Positions 25,414-34,448 of a stretch of DNA of 34,826 nucleotides are shown here, piece by piece (within the stretch, counting starts at the first letter, position 1; the number at the start of each line of letters is the position of its first letter). Below the pieces are notes generated by a model. That model saw only the letters and a program-made list of their open reading frames with translations. It did no database searches and was not told the DNA's origin. Both the position numbers and the translations under genes were made by a program. The stretch comes from an uncultured Victivallis sp. (GTDB taxonomy: Bacteria; Verrucomicrobiota; Lentisphaeria; Victivallales; Victivallaceae). The stretch lies in the NCBI GenBank assembly GCA_944389815.1, contig CALXNS010000101.1, positions 1 to 34,826 on the forward strand. The letters are read 5' to 3'.

Positions 25414-27366
25414 TCAGCGGCGGCGCTCCTTTTTGCGCCGCGGCGAACGGCGTTCCCGCACCTCGATTCCGGCGGACATTTTCTCCACCCATTCACGCAG
25501 GCGGCGTTTCTTCTCCACCGCCGGCGCTTTCCGGGCAGCGACGTCGCGCGACGCCCTGACGGCGCCGCGTTGCGTTTCCGAATTGGATTCGTTTCGTCCG
25601 GGTTTTCCATTGCGTCCCGACCTTTCCGTCCGTTCCGGGCGTCCAAAATGTTCCGTCCGTTCCGGGCGTTCAGCCCGTTCAGATCTTCCGGCGGGTCGCG
25701 TGGGGTCAAAATTTTTCTTCACGGCCTCGGAACGGTTGTTGCGCGGAGGGCGCGTTTCCCGGCTTTCGGATTGCTCCGCGGCGAATTGAACCCGGGGACC
25801 GGTCTGGCGGCAGCATTCGATCAGGTGTTCGGCATCGGTTTTTTCCAGATTGACGAAGGAAAATTTGTCGAAGCAATCGATCCTGCCGACGCGGTTTTTG
25901 CGGATGCGGGCGCGCTCCCAGAGAAAATCGAGCATTCTGACCGCGCCGAAACTGTCGGCTTTGCCGATGGCGATGTAAACGCGGGTCAAGCCGTCGTCGC
26001 CGAACTCTTCGCGCCGGTTCCGGTTGCGGCGGCGTGCGCCAAGCTCAGGATAACTTTGTTCGAGAAGTTCGTCTTTGCAGTGAATACGCAGCAGTGCGGC
26101 GATGATTTCCGCCGGGGAATTCGCGTCTGTATCGAGAAGTTCCGTTGCGAAATCGAGATATTCGCGGTGTTCGTCGCCGGCGATCACGTTTTCAAGTTCT
26201 TCGGAGAAACGGCGTTTTTTCGCCGCCGCCAGTTCCGCTCCGGTCGGCAGTTCGGCCCGGCGAATCTCCCGTTTGATTTCGTTCTGGAGCGCGGCGATCC
26301 GCCGGGTCTCTCCAGGCGCGACGAACGAAATCGCCACGCCGCGCTTTCCCGCCCGCCCGGTGCGCCCGATGCGGTGAATGTAGGTGTCGGCGTTCCGCGG
26401 CAGCGAATAATTGATGACGTGCGTAAGATCATTCACATCGATGCCGCGTGCGGCGACGTCCGTCGCCACCAGCAGACGGAACTTCTTCTCCTTGAAACGG
26501 CTGATGACCCGGGAACGCAGCGATTGAGCCAGATCGCCGTGCAGCGCTTCGGTGCGGAAATTGCGCTGATTGAGTTTTTCGGTCAGTTCGTCGGCGTCGA
26601 CGCGGGTGCGGCAGAAGATCAATGCGAAAATTTCCGGCGCCATGGCGATGATGCGGCAGAGCGCCTCAAATTTATCTTCGCGGCGCACTTCGTAGAAAAA
26701 CTGCTCCGTATACCCCGCATCGGCCGCGTCGCCGGTCTCCGCGGCGGCAATGATTTCCGGCTCGTGCATGAAACGCTCCGCGATCGCGCGGATCTCATCA
26801 GGCATGGTCGCGGAGAACATCAACATGCGCTTGTCGGAATTGGTTCCCTCCAGAATCGCTTCGATCTCCTCGATGAAGCCCATGTCGAGCATTTCATCGG
26901 CTTCGTCGAGCACCGCGAATCGCAGCGCGGAACAATCCAGTTCATTTCGCCGCATCAGGTCGAGAATCCGCCCCGGCGTGCCGACCACGAGATCGACTCC
27001 GTCGCGGAGGCGCTGCAGTTGAATTTCGATGGGCTGTCCGCCGTAAAACGGCGCAACCCGGAGCCGTCGGCGTCCTTTGAGGGAATTGATCTCATCGGCG
27101 ATCTGAATGCACAATTCCCGGGTCGGAGCGAGAATCAACGCCTGCGGCCGTTCGCCGCGTTCGATCCGTTCGAGAATCGGCAATGCGAAGGCGGCGGTCT
27201 TGCCGGTGCCGGTACGAGCCTGTCCGATGAGGTCGCGTTTGCCGGCGAGAAGCCGGGGGATCGTCAGGCTCTGAATCGGGGTCGGTTTTTCAAAACCCTT
27301 GTCGCGCAACGCTTCGAGCGCGGCTTCGGAAAGGCCGAGCTCCTGAAATTCCAAAAGATCACTCAT
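25414..27366 (-). CDS. deaD: DEAD-box RNA helicase with DbpA-like domain and basic repeat tail
   Basis: The start ATG 27366 has an AAGGA site 7 bases before it; the in-frame GTG at 27387 is not supported. The 650-residue protein has the two helicase lobes with Q motif, A-R-T-G-T-G-K-T, P-T-R-E-L, D-E-A-D at 154-157, S-A-T at 185-187 and H-R-I-G-R-T-G-R-A-G. A DbpA-type RNA-binding fold lies at about 459-530, and an Arg/Glu-rich, low-complexity tail at about 534-650. This order fits DeaD/CsdA, which works in ribosome assembly and mRNA decay, often at low temperature. The tail holds 9-residue repeats of the R-P-E-R-T-E-x-x-G type. Confidence 0.92.
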   Translation of the reverse strand: MSDLLEFQELGLSEAALEALRDKGFEKPTPIQSLTIPRLLAGKRDLIGQARTGTGKTAAFALPILERIERGERPQALILAPTRELCIQIADEINSLKGRRRLRVAPFYGGQPIEIQLQRLRDGVDLVVGTPGRILDLMRRNELDCSALRFAVLDEADEMLDMGFIEEIEAILEGTNSDKRMLMFSATMPDEIRAIAERFMHEPEIIAAAETGDAADAGYTEQFFYEVRREDKFEALCRIIAMAPEIFALIFCRTRVDADELTEKLNQRNFRTEALHGDLAQSLRSRVISRFKEKKFRLLVATDVAARGIDVNDLTHVINYSLPRNADTYIHRIGRTGRAGKRGVAISFVAPGETRRIAALQNEIKREIRRAELPTGAELAAAKKRRFSEELENVIAGDEHREYLDFATELLDTDANSPAEIIAALLRIHCKDELLEQSYPELGARRRNRNRREEFGDDGLTRVYIAIGKADSFGAVRMLDFLWERARIRKNRVGRIDCFDKFSFVNLEKTDAEHLIECCRQTGPRVQFAAEQSESRETRPPRNNRSEAVKKNFDPTRPAGRSERAERPERTEHFGRPERTERSGRNGKPGRNESNSETQRGAVRASRDVAARKAPAVEKKRRLREWVEKMSAGIEVRERRSPRRKKERRR

Positions 27367-27584
27367 TGCGATATCCTTTCGCTCCACTGTCGTTTCCGGA
27401 AAGGGAGCCGCGTGTTTTTTTCAACAACAAATGAAGCGGAGCATCGGGACACCCTTCGCCGCATCGCCACGCCATGCCGGAAGATTCATTCCGGAAGCGA
27501 TGCAGTTTAAAAGCCAATAATATACACCTGTTTAACTTAAAAAGAAAGCCGTAATGCGCTGTCCGGAGCGCTTTTTCTGGAAAA

Positions 27585-28622
27585 TCACTTTCCGCCCGGA
27601 GCTGTTGTTTCGTAGGCGATCAAATGGGAATCGTTGATGTCCGGATAACGGCCGTCGCATCTGTAATCGGGTTGCAGCGCAACTTTACCGCCGCCTTCAG
27701 GCAGATCGATGGCGAAGGTCGGCACCGCGAGCGAAGAGAGGCGCGGTCGGAATTTCCGGAGAATTTCCAGTCCGCATTCGATGCCGGTCGCGTAATGGCG
27801 CACTCCGCGTACCGGATCGACGTGAAAGAGGTAGTGCGGCTTGACGCGGATTGCGACAAGTTTGCGGAACAATTCTTCCAGAATGTCGGCGTCGTCGTTG
27901 ATTCCCTTGAGCAGAACGCACTGATTGACGACCGGCACTCCGGCTCGGATCAGCCTGGAACAGGCCGCGGCGGCTTCCCGGGTGACTTCACGGGGAGAAT
28001 TGAAGTGTGTGGCGAACCAGAGGCCGGGAATTTCCCCGAGTTTCTCCGCGAATTCCGCAGTGATCCGCTCCGGCCAGACGACGGGAATCCGACTGCCGAT
28101 ACGGAAAATTTCCAGCGATGGAACCGTGCGCAGTTGATCGAGAATCTCAAAAAGCCGCGGGAAGGGGAGCATGACCGGGTCGCCGCCGGAGAGAAGAACT
28201 TCATGAATTTCAGGGTGTTTTCGCAGATGGCATGTCGCGTCATTCAGTTCACGGTCGGAAATGTCCGCCAGGTCGGCGCCGTGCGCCCATTCGCGTTTGC
28301 GGAAACAGAAGCGGCAGCGCATTGCGCAGCGCCCGGTCGTCAGCAGCACCACCCGGTCGCGGTAACGGTGAATCAATCGCGGAACGGGCATTTGTTTTTC
28401 TTCGGCGAGCGGGTCGAAACTGGAGGATTGGTCATCAAGTTCGGCGAGCTGCGGAAACGATTGAAGCGCAATTGGATCGCTGCGCCAGTGTCTTCGATCG
28501 ACCAGGCTTAAATAATATTCATTCAAATAGACAGGGTATTGTGCTTCGACAGCCGCGAGCTCCGGCGGCATATCGATGCCGATTGAAGCCATCGCTTCCC
28601 GGCACGAGGTGAAAAATTTCAT
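27585..28622 (-). CDS. KamA/EpmB-family radical SAM protein
   Basis: The 345-residue protein has the radical SAM C-x3-C-x2-C cluster at C99, C103 and C106 (G-R-C-A-M-R-C-R-F-C-F). It has E-V-L-L-S-G-G-D-P, and a C-terminal P-E-G-G-G-K-V-A-L that carries the PLP lysine as in lysine 2,3-aminomutases. It uses S-adenosylmethionine and PLP to move an amino group. Its length is closer to EpmB, which modifies translation factor EF-P with EpmA, than to 416-residue LAM. Neither efp nor epmA lies in the window, so a free lysine mutase remains possible. A TATATT -10 lies at 28659-28654 upstream, with only a weak -35. Confidence 0.85.
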   Translation of the reverse strand: MKFFTSCREAMASIGIDMPPELAAVEAQYPVYLNEYYLSLVDRRHWRSDPIALQSFPQLAELDDQSSSFDPLAEEKQMPVPRLIHRYRDRVVLLTTGRCAMRCRFCFRKREWAHGADLADISDRELNDATCHLRKHPEIHEVLLSGGDPVMLPFPRLFEILDQLRTVPSLEIFRIGSRIPVVWPERITAEFAEKLGEIPGLWFATHFNSPREVTREAAAACSRLIRAGVPVVNQCVLLKGINDDADILEELFRKLVAIRVKPHYLFHVDPVRGVRHYATGIECGLEILRKFRPRLSSLAVPTFAIDLPEGGGKVALQPDYRCDGRYPDINDSHLIAYETTAPGGK

Positions 28623-28869
28623 GGGGATGTCAGCCTTTCTTTATCGCACGGATAATATATCGCCGGACGGGAGTTTTTTCCAGAGGCCGCATTTATTTTT
28701 CCGCAATCGACAGCCGGGCGGACGAGGGGAGCCGCGCTCGCTTTGACGATTGCGCAGCCGTCGCCCTTACGAAAACGCATCTGGGGTGCGGCAAATCAGC
28801 ACGACCGGCTTCAAAGGGCGGTCAGAATAAAAAAAAGCTGAAAAAACGGCGGATATCGGATATTTGAGC

Positions 28870-28897
28870 TTGACATTCAACGAAGACAGGATATATT
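28870..28897 (+). promoter_or_regulatory. tRNA-His promoter
   Basis: TTGACA at 28870-28875, a 16-base spacer and TATATT at 28892-28897. An A-rich stretch at about 28827-28850 could serve as an upstream (UP) element, usual for stable-RNA promoters. The 247 bases from 28623 to 28869 hold otherwise only the weak kamA -10. Confidence 0.8.
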
Positions 28898-28918
28898 AGG
28901 CAGCATCCTGTAAAAAAT

Positions 28919-28996
28919 GGTGGTTGTAGCTCAGTTGGTTAGAGCGCCTGGTTGTGGCCCAGGAGGTCGCCGGTTCGAGTCCGGTCTACCACCCCA
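28919..28996 (+). tRNA. tRNA-His (anticodon GTG)
   Basis: The sequence folds into a full cloverleaf. It has a 7-bp acceptor with the extra G at -1 (28919) opposite C73 (28993), which is the histidine identity pair; a D arm G-C-T-C/G-A-G-C; and an anticodon stem C-C-T-G-G/C-C-A-G-G. The anticodon is GTG at 28954-28956 and the T arm G-C-C-G-G/C-C-G-G-T. CCA is encoded at 28994-28996 and a run of T follows at 28997-29005. It is preceded by a near-consensus promoter. Confidence 0.97.
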
Positions 28997-29139
28997 TTTT
29001 TTTTGATTCCTGCAAATTGAAGACGTATCCGGGAGCTTCCCCGTTTTCGAACCGGGCGGCCTCAACGTTCCGTCGATCTCCCGCCGGAACATTTGTTTCA
29101 ACGGGAGAGGGACGGGAATCCGCTTCCGCGGCGGGAAAT

Positions 29140-29712
29140 TCATTTCGACGTCTGCTGCATCAGGAGCTGGGTAATAATGTTGATGACCTCCTGTGCCTGA
29201 TCCGAACCGATGCCTACTCCTTCGATCACACTTCGCTTGAAGCAGATCGCCGCCGGCAGACCGCTGTGCGAAACCACGGCAATGAGCAGACTCTTATTCA
29301 GGAAATAGAAAAGAATACAGGCCAGTCCAATCATCCAGGCGCAAAAGACGAAAATTCCCAGTTCCCCCCCATGAACCATCATGGCTGGCAGCATGAAAAG
29401 GCCGATCAGAAAGAAAAACAGCGCGAAGGCGAAAAACAGAATCGGTTTGGTGTAGCCCGTGGAGGTGACGCTGATCGACCGCAGCGGCAGAATGGTTTGA
29501 ATCTGTCCACTTAACGAACCGCGTTTGAATTCGATCCGATCTGCGTAAACTTCAAAAGTTGTCGTAACATCAATTCCAAGCATTGTCAGAAACCATGAAA
29601 TAAGTCCGGAACTCCGGGCGACAATATGAACGTATACCGGACCGTTGTAATTGAGGGCGAATTCCTTCAAAACCAACGCCCGATTTCCGATTGACATGGC
29701 GATTGAGTGCAT
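29140..29712 (-). CDS. Small membrane protein, hypothetical, PH-like N-terminal region
   Basis: The 190-residue protein has a soluble N-terminal part of about 90 residues with several beta strands (V-T-T-T-F-E-V-Y-A-D-R-I-E-F-K-R-G then I-L-P-L-R-S-I-S-V). Strand order and the basic strand end look like bacterial PH-type domains. Two hydrophobic helices at about 92-112 and 119-139 follow, then a C-terminal tail (N-K-S-L-L-I-A-V-V-S-H-S-G). The start at 29712 has an excellent GAGGAGGAAAG ribosome site. A promoter of TTGATT-16-TATTAT lies on the minus strand at 29780-29753. I do not recognise the protein, and it is divergent from the GH78 gene. Confidence 0.65.
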   Translation of the reverse strand: MHSIAMSIGNRALVLKEFALNYNGPVYVHIVARSSGLISWFLTMLGIDVTTTFEVYADRIEFKRGSLSGQIQTILPLRSISVTSTGYTKPILFFAFALFFFLIGLFMLPAMMVHGGELGIFVFCAWMIGLACILFYFLNKSLLIAVVSHSGLPAAICFKRSVIEGVGIGSDQAQEVINIITQLLMQQTSK

Positions 29713-29734
29713 TTGCTTTCCTCCTCGTGGATGG

Positions 29735-29780
29735 TTGACGGAACTGAATATTATAATAGTATAATATCCCGGAAAATCAA
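29735..29780. promoter_or_regulatory. Overlapping divergent promoters between the small membrane protein and GH78 gene
   Basis: On the minus strand, TTGATT (29780-29775), 16 bases and TATTAT (29758-29753) drive the small membrane protein. On the plus strand, TTGACG (29735-29740) and TATAAT (29760-29765) are 19 bases apart, a long spacer. The two sets interlock in a 46-base AT-rich segment, so the two transcripts may exclude each other. Confidence 0.5.
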
Positions 29781-29930
29781 ATTGCTGCCGCCTGTTTTTT
29801 CGCAGAAGGTGCGGAAAATAAATTAATTTTTCGGGAAATTTTTATTTGAGACTGGCAATTCCTGCTTGAAGAGGATATCTTGAAAACCAGCATTCGGCAT
29901 GATGGTGTAACAAAGGAGCTGCAAGTCGCC

Positions 29931-31976
29931 ATGAAAAAAGAAGTTCCGGACGTTTTTAAAGGGAAGTGGATCACCAGTGACGAGTTCTGCAGTCTTGTCC
30001 CGCAGAATGTGTTTCACCGCCAGCTCGACGATTCCGCACTGCCGGAAGTTGATCCTGCACTCCAGAACCGGCACATCCTTTTCCGGCGGACATTCACACT
30101 GGACGATTCCACCGCTCCCGCCGTAATTCACATCACTGCCGATGATTATTACAAACTTTATGTGAACGGCGTTTTCGTCACGCAGGGGCCGGCGGCGGGA
30201 TATTCGTTTCACTACTTTTACAACCGGATCGACATCTCCCGATTCCTCCGGGCCGGCCGGAACACCATCGCGGTGCATACCTTTTATCAGGGATTGATCA
30301 ATCGCGTCTGGGTCAGCGGCGACCGGCAGCACGGACTGCTGCTCGATCTGATCGTCGGAGGGGATACGATTTTAAGTTCGGACGAGAATTTCCGCTGCCG
30401 GATTCACTCCGGATTCTCCGCCGCCGGAACGGTCGGTTATCAGACTCAGTTCATGGAGCGTTATGACGCCGCCGCGCCGGAGGTCGGATTCGAACAACCC
30501 GGATTTGATGATTCAAATTGGGAATTCGCGAAAATCCGCCGTCACGCAGATTATCAGCTTTTCCGGCAGCCGTCGAAACAGCTGGAATTTGAATCGATTG
30601 CTCCGGCGAACGTGGAGAGACGCGGCACGAATGCGCTTCTGATTGATTTCGGTGGAATCTTCGTCGGCGCTCTGACGTTCCGGGCCTCCGGTGGATGCGG
30701 AGATGAAATCGAGATGCGTTTCGCGCAGGAACTCAATGACGACGGCTCGGCGCGGTATGAGTTGCGGGCCAATTGCCGCTACGTCGAATATTTCAAATTG
30801 TCCGGTCGCGGGTATGATACGCTGAATCAATTTGATTACAAGAGTTTCCGTTATGTGGAAATTTTGTTTCCCTCTGGGTGTGAACCGGATCCGGCATCTT
30901 TCCGGTTGACGGCGCGGCATTATCCATTCACGTTGCGGGCCGCCTGCCGTTTCGACGACGGAAAATCGCGCGCGATCTGGAAATTGTGCGTTGATTCGCT
31001 GCACTACGGCGTGCAGGAGGTGATCCAGGACTGCATGGATCGGGAGAAGGGATATTATCTCGGCGACGGTTGTTACAGTCTGCTGGCGCATTGTTTGTTG
31101 ACACGTGATTACACGCTCATGGAGAAGTTCTTCGACGATTTTCTCCGCACGTCGTTCATCAACCGGGGATTGATGACCTGCGCGGCGTGCTCCTTCATGC
31201 AGGAGATCGCCGAATATCCGTTGATCATGTTCCAGTTGCTGCTGGAATACTGCGCGTTGACCGGCAACGTGGAATTCGTGCGTGAGCGTTACGCCGCCTT
31301 TGCCGACATCCTTGATTTTTATCGCGAAGAATATGCCGACGGTGACGGGCTTCTCAACCATCTTGACAAATGGTGCGTGGTCGAGTGGCCGGCGAATATG
31401 CGCGACAATTACGACGTCGATCTTACCGAGGGACGGCGGTGTGACACCCGGCACAACGTGATCAACGCCTATTACATCGGCGCGATCAAATCCCTGAACC
31501 GGATCGCCGAACGAATCGGATTCGAACCTTATCAGGATCCGGCGCCGCTGGAGGAGGCGTTTGTGAGAGTGTTTTACGATCCGGAAAAAGAGTTGTTTCG
31601 CGACAGCGACGAAACAACCCATATCAGTTTGCCCGGAAACGTGTTCGCCGCGTTTTTCGAATTGTTCCCCTCCCGGGCTGGCATCGAGAATACCATCGCG
31701 ATGATTCGGGAGAAGCGGTTGTCGCAGAGTCTTTTTTTCGAAACGTTTCCGTTGCTCGCGTTTCTGACCCGCGAAGGTGAAACGCAACTGGTGCACGAAC
31801 TTCTGATCGACGAAAACGCCTGGCTGAAGATGATCGACGAGGGGGCGACGCGCACCTTCGAAGGGTGGAGCAAAGATTTGAAATGGAACACTTCGCTCTT
31901 TCATCTGACGTTGACGCTCGGTGCGTTGTTCCTTACGGAATGGGATGTCGGCGGGATTCTGAGGTTTTCCAGATAA
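29931..31976 (+). CDS. GH78-type alpha-L-rhamnosidase
   Basis: ATG 29931 gives 681 residues, with AAGGAG 12 bases upstream. An in-frame TTG at 29880 with AAGAGGA close by is possible and adds 17 residues. The N-terminal half is beta-rich (carbohydrate-binding and beta domains), the C-terminal half an alpha/alpha barrel. Catalytic residues D367, E372 and D379 (Q-D-C-M-D-R-E-K-G-Y-Y-L-G-D) have the same spacing of 5 and 7 as in Bacillus RhaB (D567, E572, D579). A later E644 in T-F-E-G-W matches the fourth position. It should release rhamnose from glycans in the cytoplasm (no signal peptide). It is shorter than many GH78 enzymes. Confidence 0.85.
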   Translation: MKKEVPDVFKGKWITSDEFCSLVPQNVFHRQLDDSALPEVDPALQNRHILFRRTFTLDDSTAPAVIHITADDYYKLYVNGVFVTQGPAAGYSFHYFYNRIDISRFLRAGRNTIAVHTFYQGLINRVWVSGDRQHGLLLDLIVGGDTILSSDENFRCRIHSGFSAAGTVGYQTQFMERYDAAAPEVGFEQPGFDDSNWEFAKIRRHADYQLFRQPSKQLEFESIAPANVERRGTNALLIDFGGIFVGALTFRASGGCGDEIEMRFAQELNDDGSARYELRANCRYVEYFKLSGRGYDTLNQFDYKSFRYVEILFPSGCEPDPASFRLTARHYPFTLRAACRFDDGKSRAIWKLCVDSLHYGVQEVIQDCMDREKGYYLGDGCYSLLAHCLLTRDYTLMEKFFDDFLRTSFINRGLMTCAACSFMQEIAEYPLIMFQLLLEYCALTGNVEFVRERYAAFADILDFYREEYADGDGLLNHLDKWCVVEWPANMRDNYDVDLTEGRRCDTRHNVINAYYIGAIKSLNRIAERIGFEPYQDPAPLEEAFVRVFYDPEKELFRDSDETTHISLPGNVFAAFFELFPSRAGIENTIAMIREKRLSQSLFFETFPLLAFLTREGETQLVHELLIDENAWLKMIDEGATRTFEGWSKDLKWNTSLFHLTLTLGALFLTEWDVGGILRFSR

Positions 31977-32034
31977 AACGAATTGATTTCAAGTGTGTTG
32001 CATTTTGTCATGTAATCAATCGAAAGGACGTGAA

Positions 32035-32697
32035 ATGGCAAACGAACTCGATGAAATGACCGGTCCGGTCAACGCCGCCGGACGGGATGTCAATGTGATT
32101 GAAAAACAGTTGCCCGTCACGGTGGGGGCGGGGTCATTGCTGTTTGAAATTCTGCTCTGGTGTCTCGGCATTCTGCCCGGGGTGATTTTCCTTTTCATGA
32201 AGATCAACGCGGCCAATTATTTCCGGCAGTTGCAGCAGAAAATTCAAGCCGACGCTTCGCAGATCGACAATTATCTGGAGCAGCGCGTCCAGATCCTGCA
32301 GAATCTCGCCCCGCTGGTGGCGAAGGCGATCGATCTGGATAAAGACGTCATGAAAGCCGTCGCCGCACTCCGGGGCGGACATCTCCTGGATTCCGAGCGC
32401 AATGAGCTCTCCAGTGAACTTGATCGTTCCTTCGGACGGTTGTTCCCGCAGATCGAAGCGTATCCGGAGTTGAAGGCCCATCAGGCGATTGCCGAGGCGA
32501 TGCGCCAGAACAGTTACCTGCAGCGCGAGATCACCGCGGCGAGAACCCTCTACAACGATACGGTCAATCTCTGGAACCGTTCGCTTTATGAGTGGCCGAC
32601 CCGGATGATCGTCGCCGCGCGGAATCATTACACGACACGCATTCCGTTCACCGCCTCCGCCGAGACGAAGGCGCGCGCACGTGAGGTGTTCTTTTAA
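32035..32697 (+). CDS. lemA: LemA-family membrane protein
   Basis: ATG 32035 with AAAGGA 6 bases before it gives 220 residues. One membrane helix lies at about residues 33-56, then a helical LemA domain with L-A-P-L-V, A-Y-P-E-L-K-A and the late A-R-T-L-Y-N-D-T-V-N-L-W-N segment. LemA proteins are membrane-anchored with a helical bundle; their role is poorly known. The 32 residues before the helix are longer than in usual LemA proteins, which begin close to the helix. The stop overlaps the next start (TAATG), so it is coupled to the large membrane protein. Confidence 0.85.
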   Translation: MANELDEMTGPVNAAGRDVNVIEKQLPVTVGAGSLLFEILLWCLGILPGVIFLFMKINAANYFRQLQQKIQADASQIDNYLEQRVQILQNLAPLVAKAIDLDKDVMKAVAALRGGHLLDSERNELSSELDRSFGRLFPQIEAYPELKAHQAIAEAMRQNSYLQREITAARTLYNDTVNLWNRSLYEWPTRMIVAARNHYTTRIPFTASAETKARAREVFF

Positions 32698-34436
32698 TGA
32701 ATTCCGACACCCGGGATCCGGTGCAGCGCTACCGGAAGGAATATAGACAGAAATTTTTTGAACTGGCGGTGAATTTTCTCGATCGTGCCGTCGCGTCCGC
32801 CGGAGTCGATCTGACGGCCAATGCGGTGTTGTCCGGAAAAATCGATCACCTTCTGGCGAAGCGCAATGCACTCTCCAGGAAGCGGACGCTCTGGATTTTT
32901 CTGTTGCTTCTTCCCGTGGCCGGAATCGTGATCTGGGGGGCGTTGTTATGGTATTGGTTGAGTAGTGACCGGCGGGCGGTTTCGATGGAACACTGGGGCG
33001 GGTTCGCTGGCTTCTGCCTGATCGGGTTGCTGTTCATATTGTTGAAATGCGTTCCCTCCATCCGCCGGCTCGGCGGTGTGGTTGAACAATTGAATGCCGA
33101 CATCTCCCGGAAAATATCCGAAGCGTGGGATCAACTGCGCCCGTTTTACCGGTATCTGAAATGGAACACCGTGACCGGACTCGTGGAAAAGACGATTCCA
33201 CAATTGAAGTTCGATGATTTTCTTCCGGAGTCGCGTCTGGCGGATTTTTTCGGGACGTTTCAGTTTGATCCCGGAGAATTTTCGCTCAAATCGATCCTTT
33301 ACACTCACAGCGGGACATTTTACGGTTATCCTTTTCTTTTTCTTGACGTCAAAAGTTTTTCCTGGGTCGAGAAGAGTTATTACGGCTATAAGACGATTCA
33401 TTGGACCTCCCGCGAAAGGGATCGCAACGGCAAGATGCGCACGGTCTTTCATTCGCAGACATTGACCGCCAGTGTCACGCGGCCGGCGCCGGAGTTTCGC
33501 GAGGAAAAATTTCTGCTGTTCGGTCACGATGCCGCGCCCGGGCTGGTTTTTTCCCGGGAACCGTCGCCGCTGTCCGGGGGCGGGCATTCTCTTTTCAGGA
33601 GCATTCGGAAAAGGTTCAAGTTGGCATCGTTGCACCGTTTCGAACGGGATTTGACAGATGCGAGCAATTTTACGATGATGAGCAACCGCGAGTTCGAAGT
33701 GCTGTTCAACTCCACGGATCGGAATGACGAGGTCGGATACCGGCTGTTGTTCACGCCGCTGGCGCAGCAGCAGATGGTGCAGTTGCTCAACGATACGAAA
33801 TTCGGTTACGGGGATGATTTCCATTATCGGAAGGACAGAACGGTCACCTGCATCATTCCCCGGCATCTGACGCGGCTTGCTTTCTCCACGGAACCGGTGA
33901 TGTTGCAGGAATATAATTGGGCGAGAATCAGGAAAACATTGTTGGAGCAATATACGGAATTTTTCCGATCGATTTATTTTTCACTGGCACCGCTGATGAC
34001 GATTCCATTGTATAATGAGCCACGGGTCACGCCGTCGGCCTTTTCCTTCGGGGAGCGGGGCGACCGTTTAATATCGCCGTGGGAGATGGAGAGCATCGCA
34101 AATTATCAGGGGGAGGGGCTCTACAAACATCCGGAAAGTGTTACCGAAAATCTATTGAAGGTTTCCGAAGTTGAACACCTTGATGAGAATCGAACTTCGG
34201 CGCGAATCACCGCGATCGGTTTCAAAGGCATCGCCCATACAGAGCATGTTACCGTCCGCGGCGGTGACGGGCGATTCCATTCCGTCGCGGTCGAGTGGCT
34301 GGAATATATCGAAGTGAGACGCACCTTGCGAATGGACGCTCGCGTGGCCCGGGAAGGCGATCCGGAGAGCGCTTCCGGAGCGGACAGCAATGAATTTTTC
34401 CGGCGTTCGATCATTTCCGGTCTCCCGTACAGATAA
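32697..34436 (+). CDS. Large two-TM membrane protein coupled to lemA (DUF3137-like)
   Basis: The 579-residue protein has two membrane helices at about 64-88 and 101-120, with a basic N-terminal tail before them. A large soluble region follows, containing strand-rich stretches (F-Y-G-Y-P-F-L-F-L-D-V-K-S, then V-F-H-S-Q-T-L-T-A-S-V). The organisation, membrane hairpin plus a long domain next to lemA, resembles DUF3137 proteins and the MAG1210-like genes beside lemA in some mollicutes. I cannot confirm membership. Its start overlaps the lemA stop, so the two are made together. The function is unknown. It is followed by a purine-rich tract and a possible terminator. Confidence 0.65.
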   Translation: MNSDTRDPVQRYRKEYRQKFFELAVNFLDRAVASAGVDLTANAVLSGKIDHLLAKRNALSRKRTLWIFLLLLPVAGIVIWGALLWYWLSSDRRAVSMEHWGGFAGFCLIGLLFILLKCVPSIRRLGGVVEQLNADISRKISEAWDQLRPFYRYLKWNTVTGLVEKTIPQLKFDDFLPESRLADFFGTFQFDPGEFSLKSILYTHSGTFYGYPFLFLDVKSFSWVEKSYYGYKTIHWTSRERDRNGKMRTVFHSQTLTASVTRPAPEFREEKFLLFGHDAAPGLVFSREPSPLSGGGHSLFRSIRKRFKLASLHRFERDLTDASNFTMMSNREFEVLFNSTDRNDEVGYRLLFTPLAQQQMVQLLNDTKFGYGDDFHYRKDRTVTCIIPRHLTRLAFSTEPVMLQEYNWARIRKTLLEQYTEFFRSIYFSLAPLMTIPLYNEPRVTPSAFSFGERGDRLISPWEMESIANYQGEGLYKHPESVTENLLKVSEVEHLDENRTSARITAIGFKGIAHTEHVTVRGGDGRFHSVAVEWLEYIEVRRTLRMDARVAREGDPESASGADSNEFFRRSIISGLPYR

Positions 34437-34448
34437 AAGCCTCTGGAC

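Noticed and set aside
25570..27510. 646-residue plus-strand frame opposite the DEAD-box helicase
   Set aside because: It is the complement of a gene with all helicase motifs; the frame has no promoter or recognisable domain.
27556..27576. Hairpin GCGCT/AGCGC followed by T5 between kamA and the helicase gene
   Set aside because: The T-run is on the plus strand while both neighbouring genes are minus, and the stem is only 5 bp, so a terminator call is not supported.
29077..29108. TCTCCCG/CGGGAGA inverted repeat after tRNA-His
   Set aside because: Seven bp with an 18-base loop and no T-run; common by chance at this GC content.
28931..29143. Minus-strand 70-residue frame ending in a G-R-P-D-S-N-R-R-P-P-G-P-Q-P motif
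   Set aside because: This is the well-known artefact made by the antisense of a tRNA gene; it lies over tRNA-His and has no ribosome site.
28954..29514. Plus-strand 186-residue frame starting in tRNA-His
   Set aside because: It begins inside the tRNA and overlaps the minus-strand membrane protein, with no promoter or homologous start.
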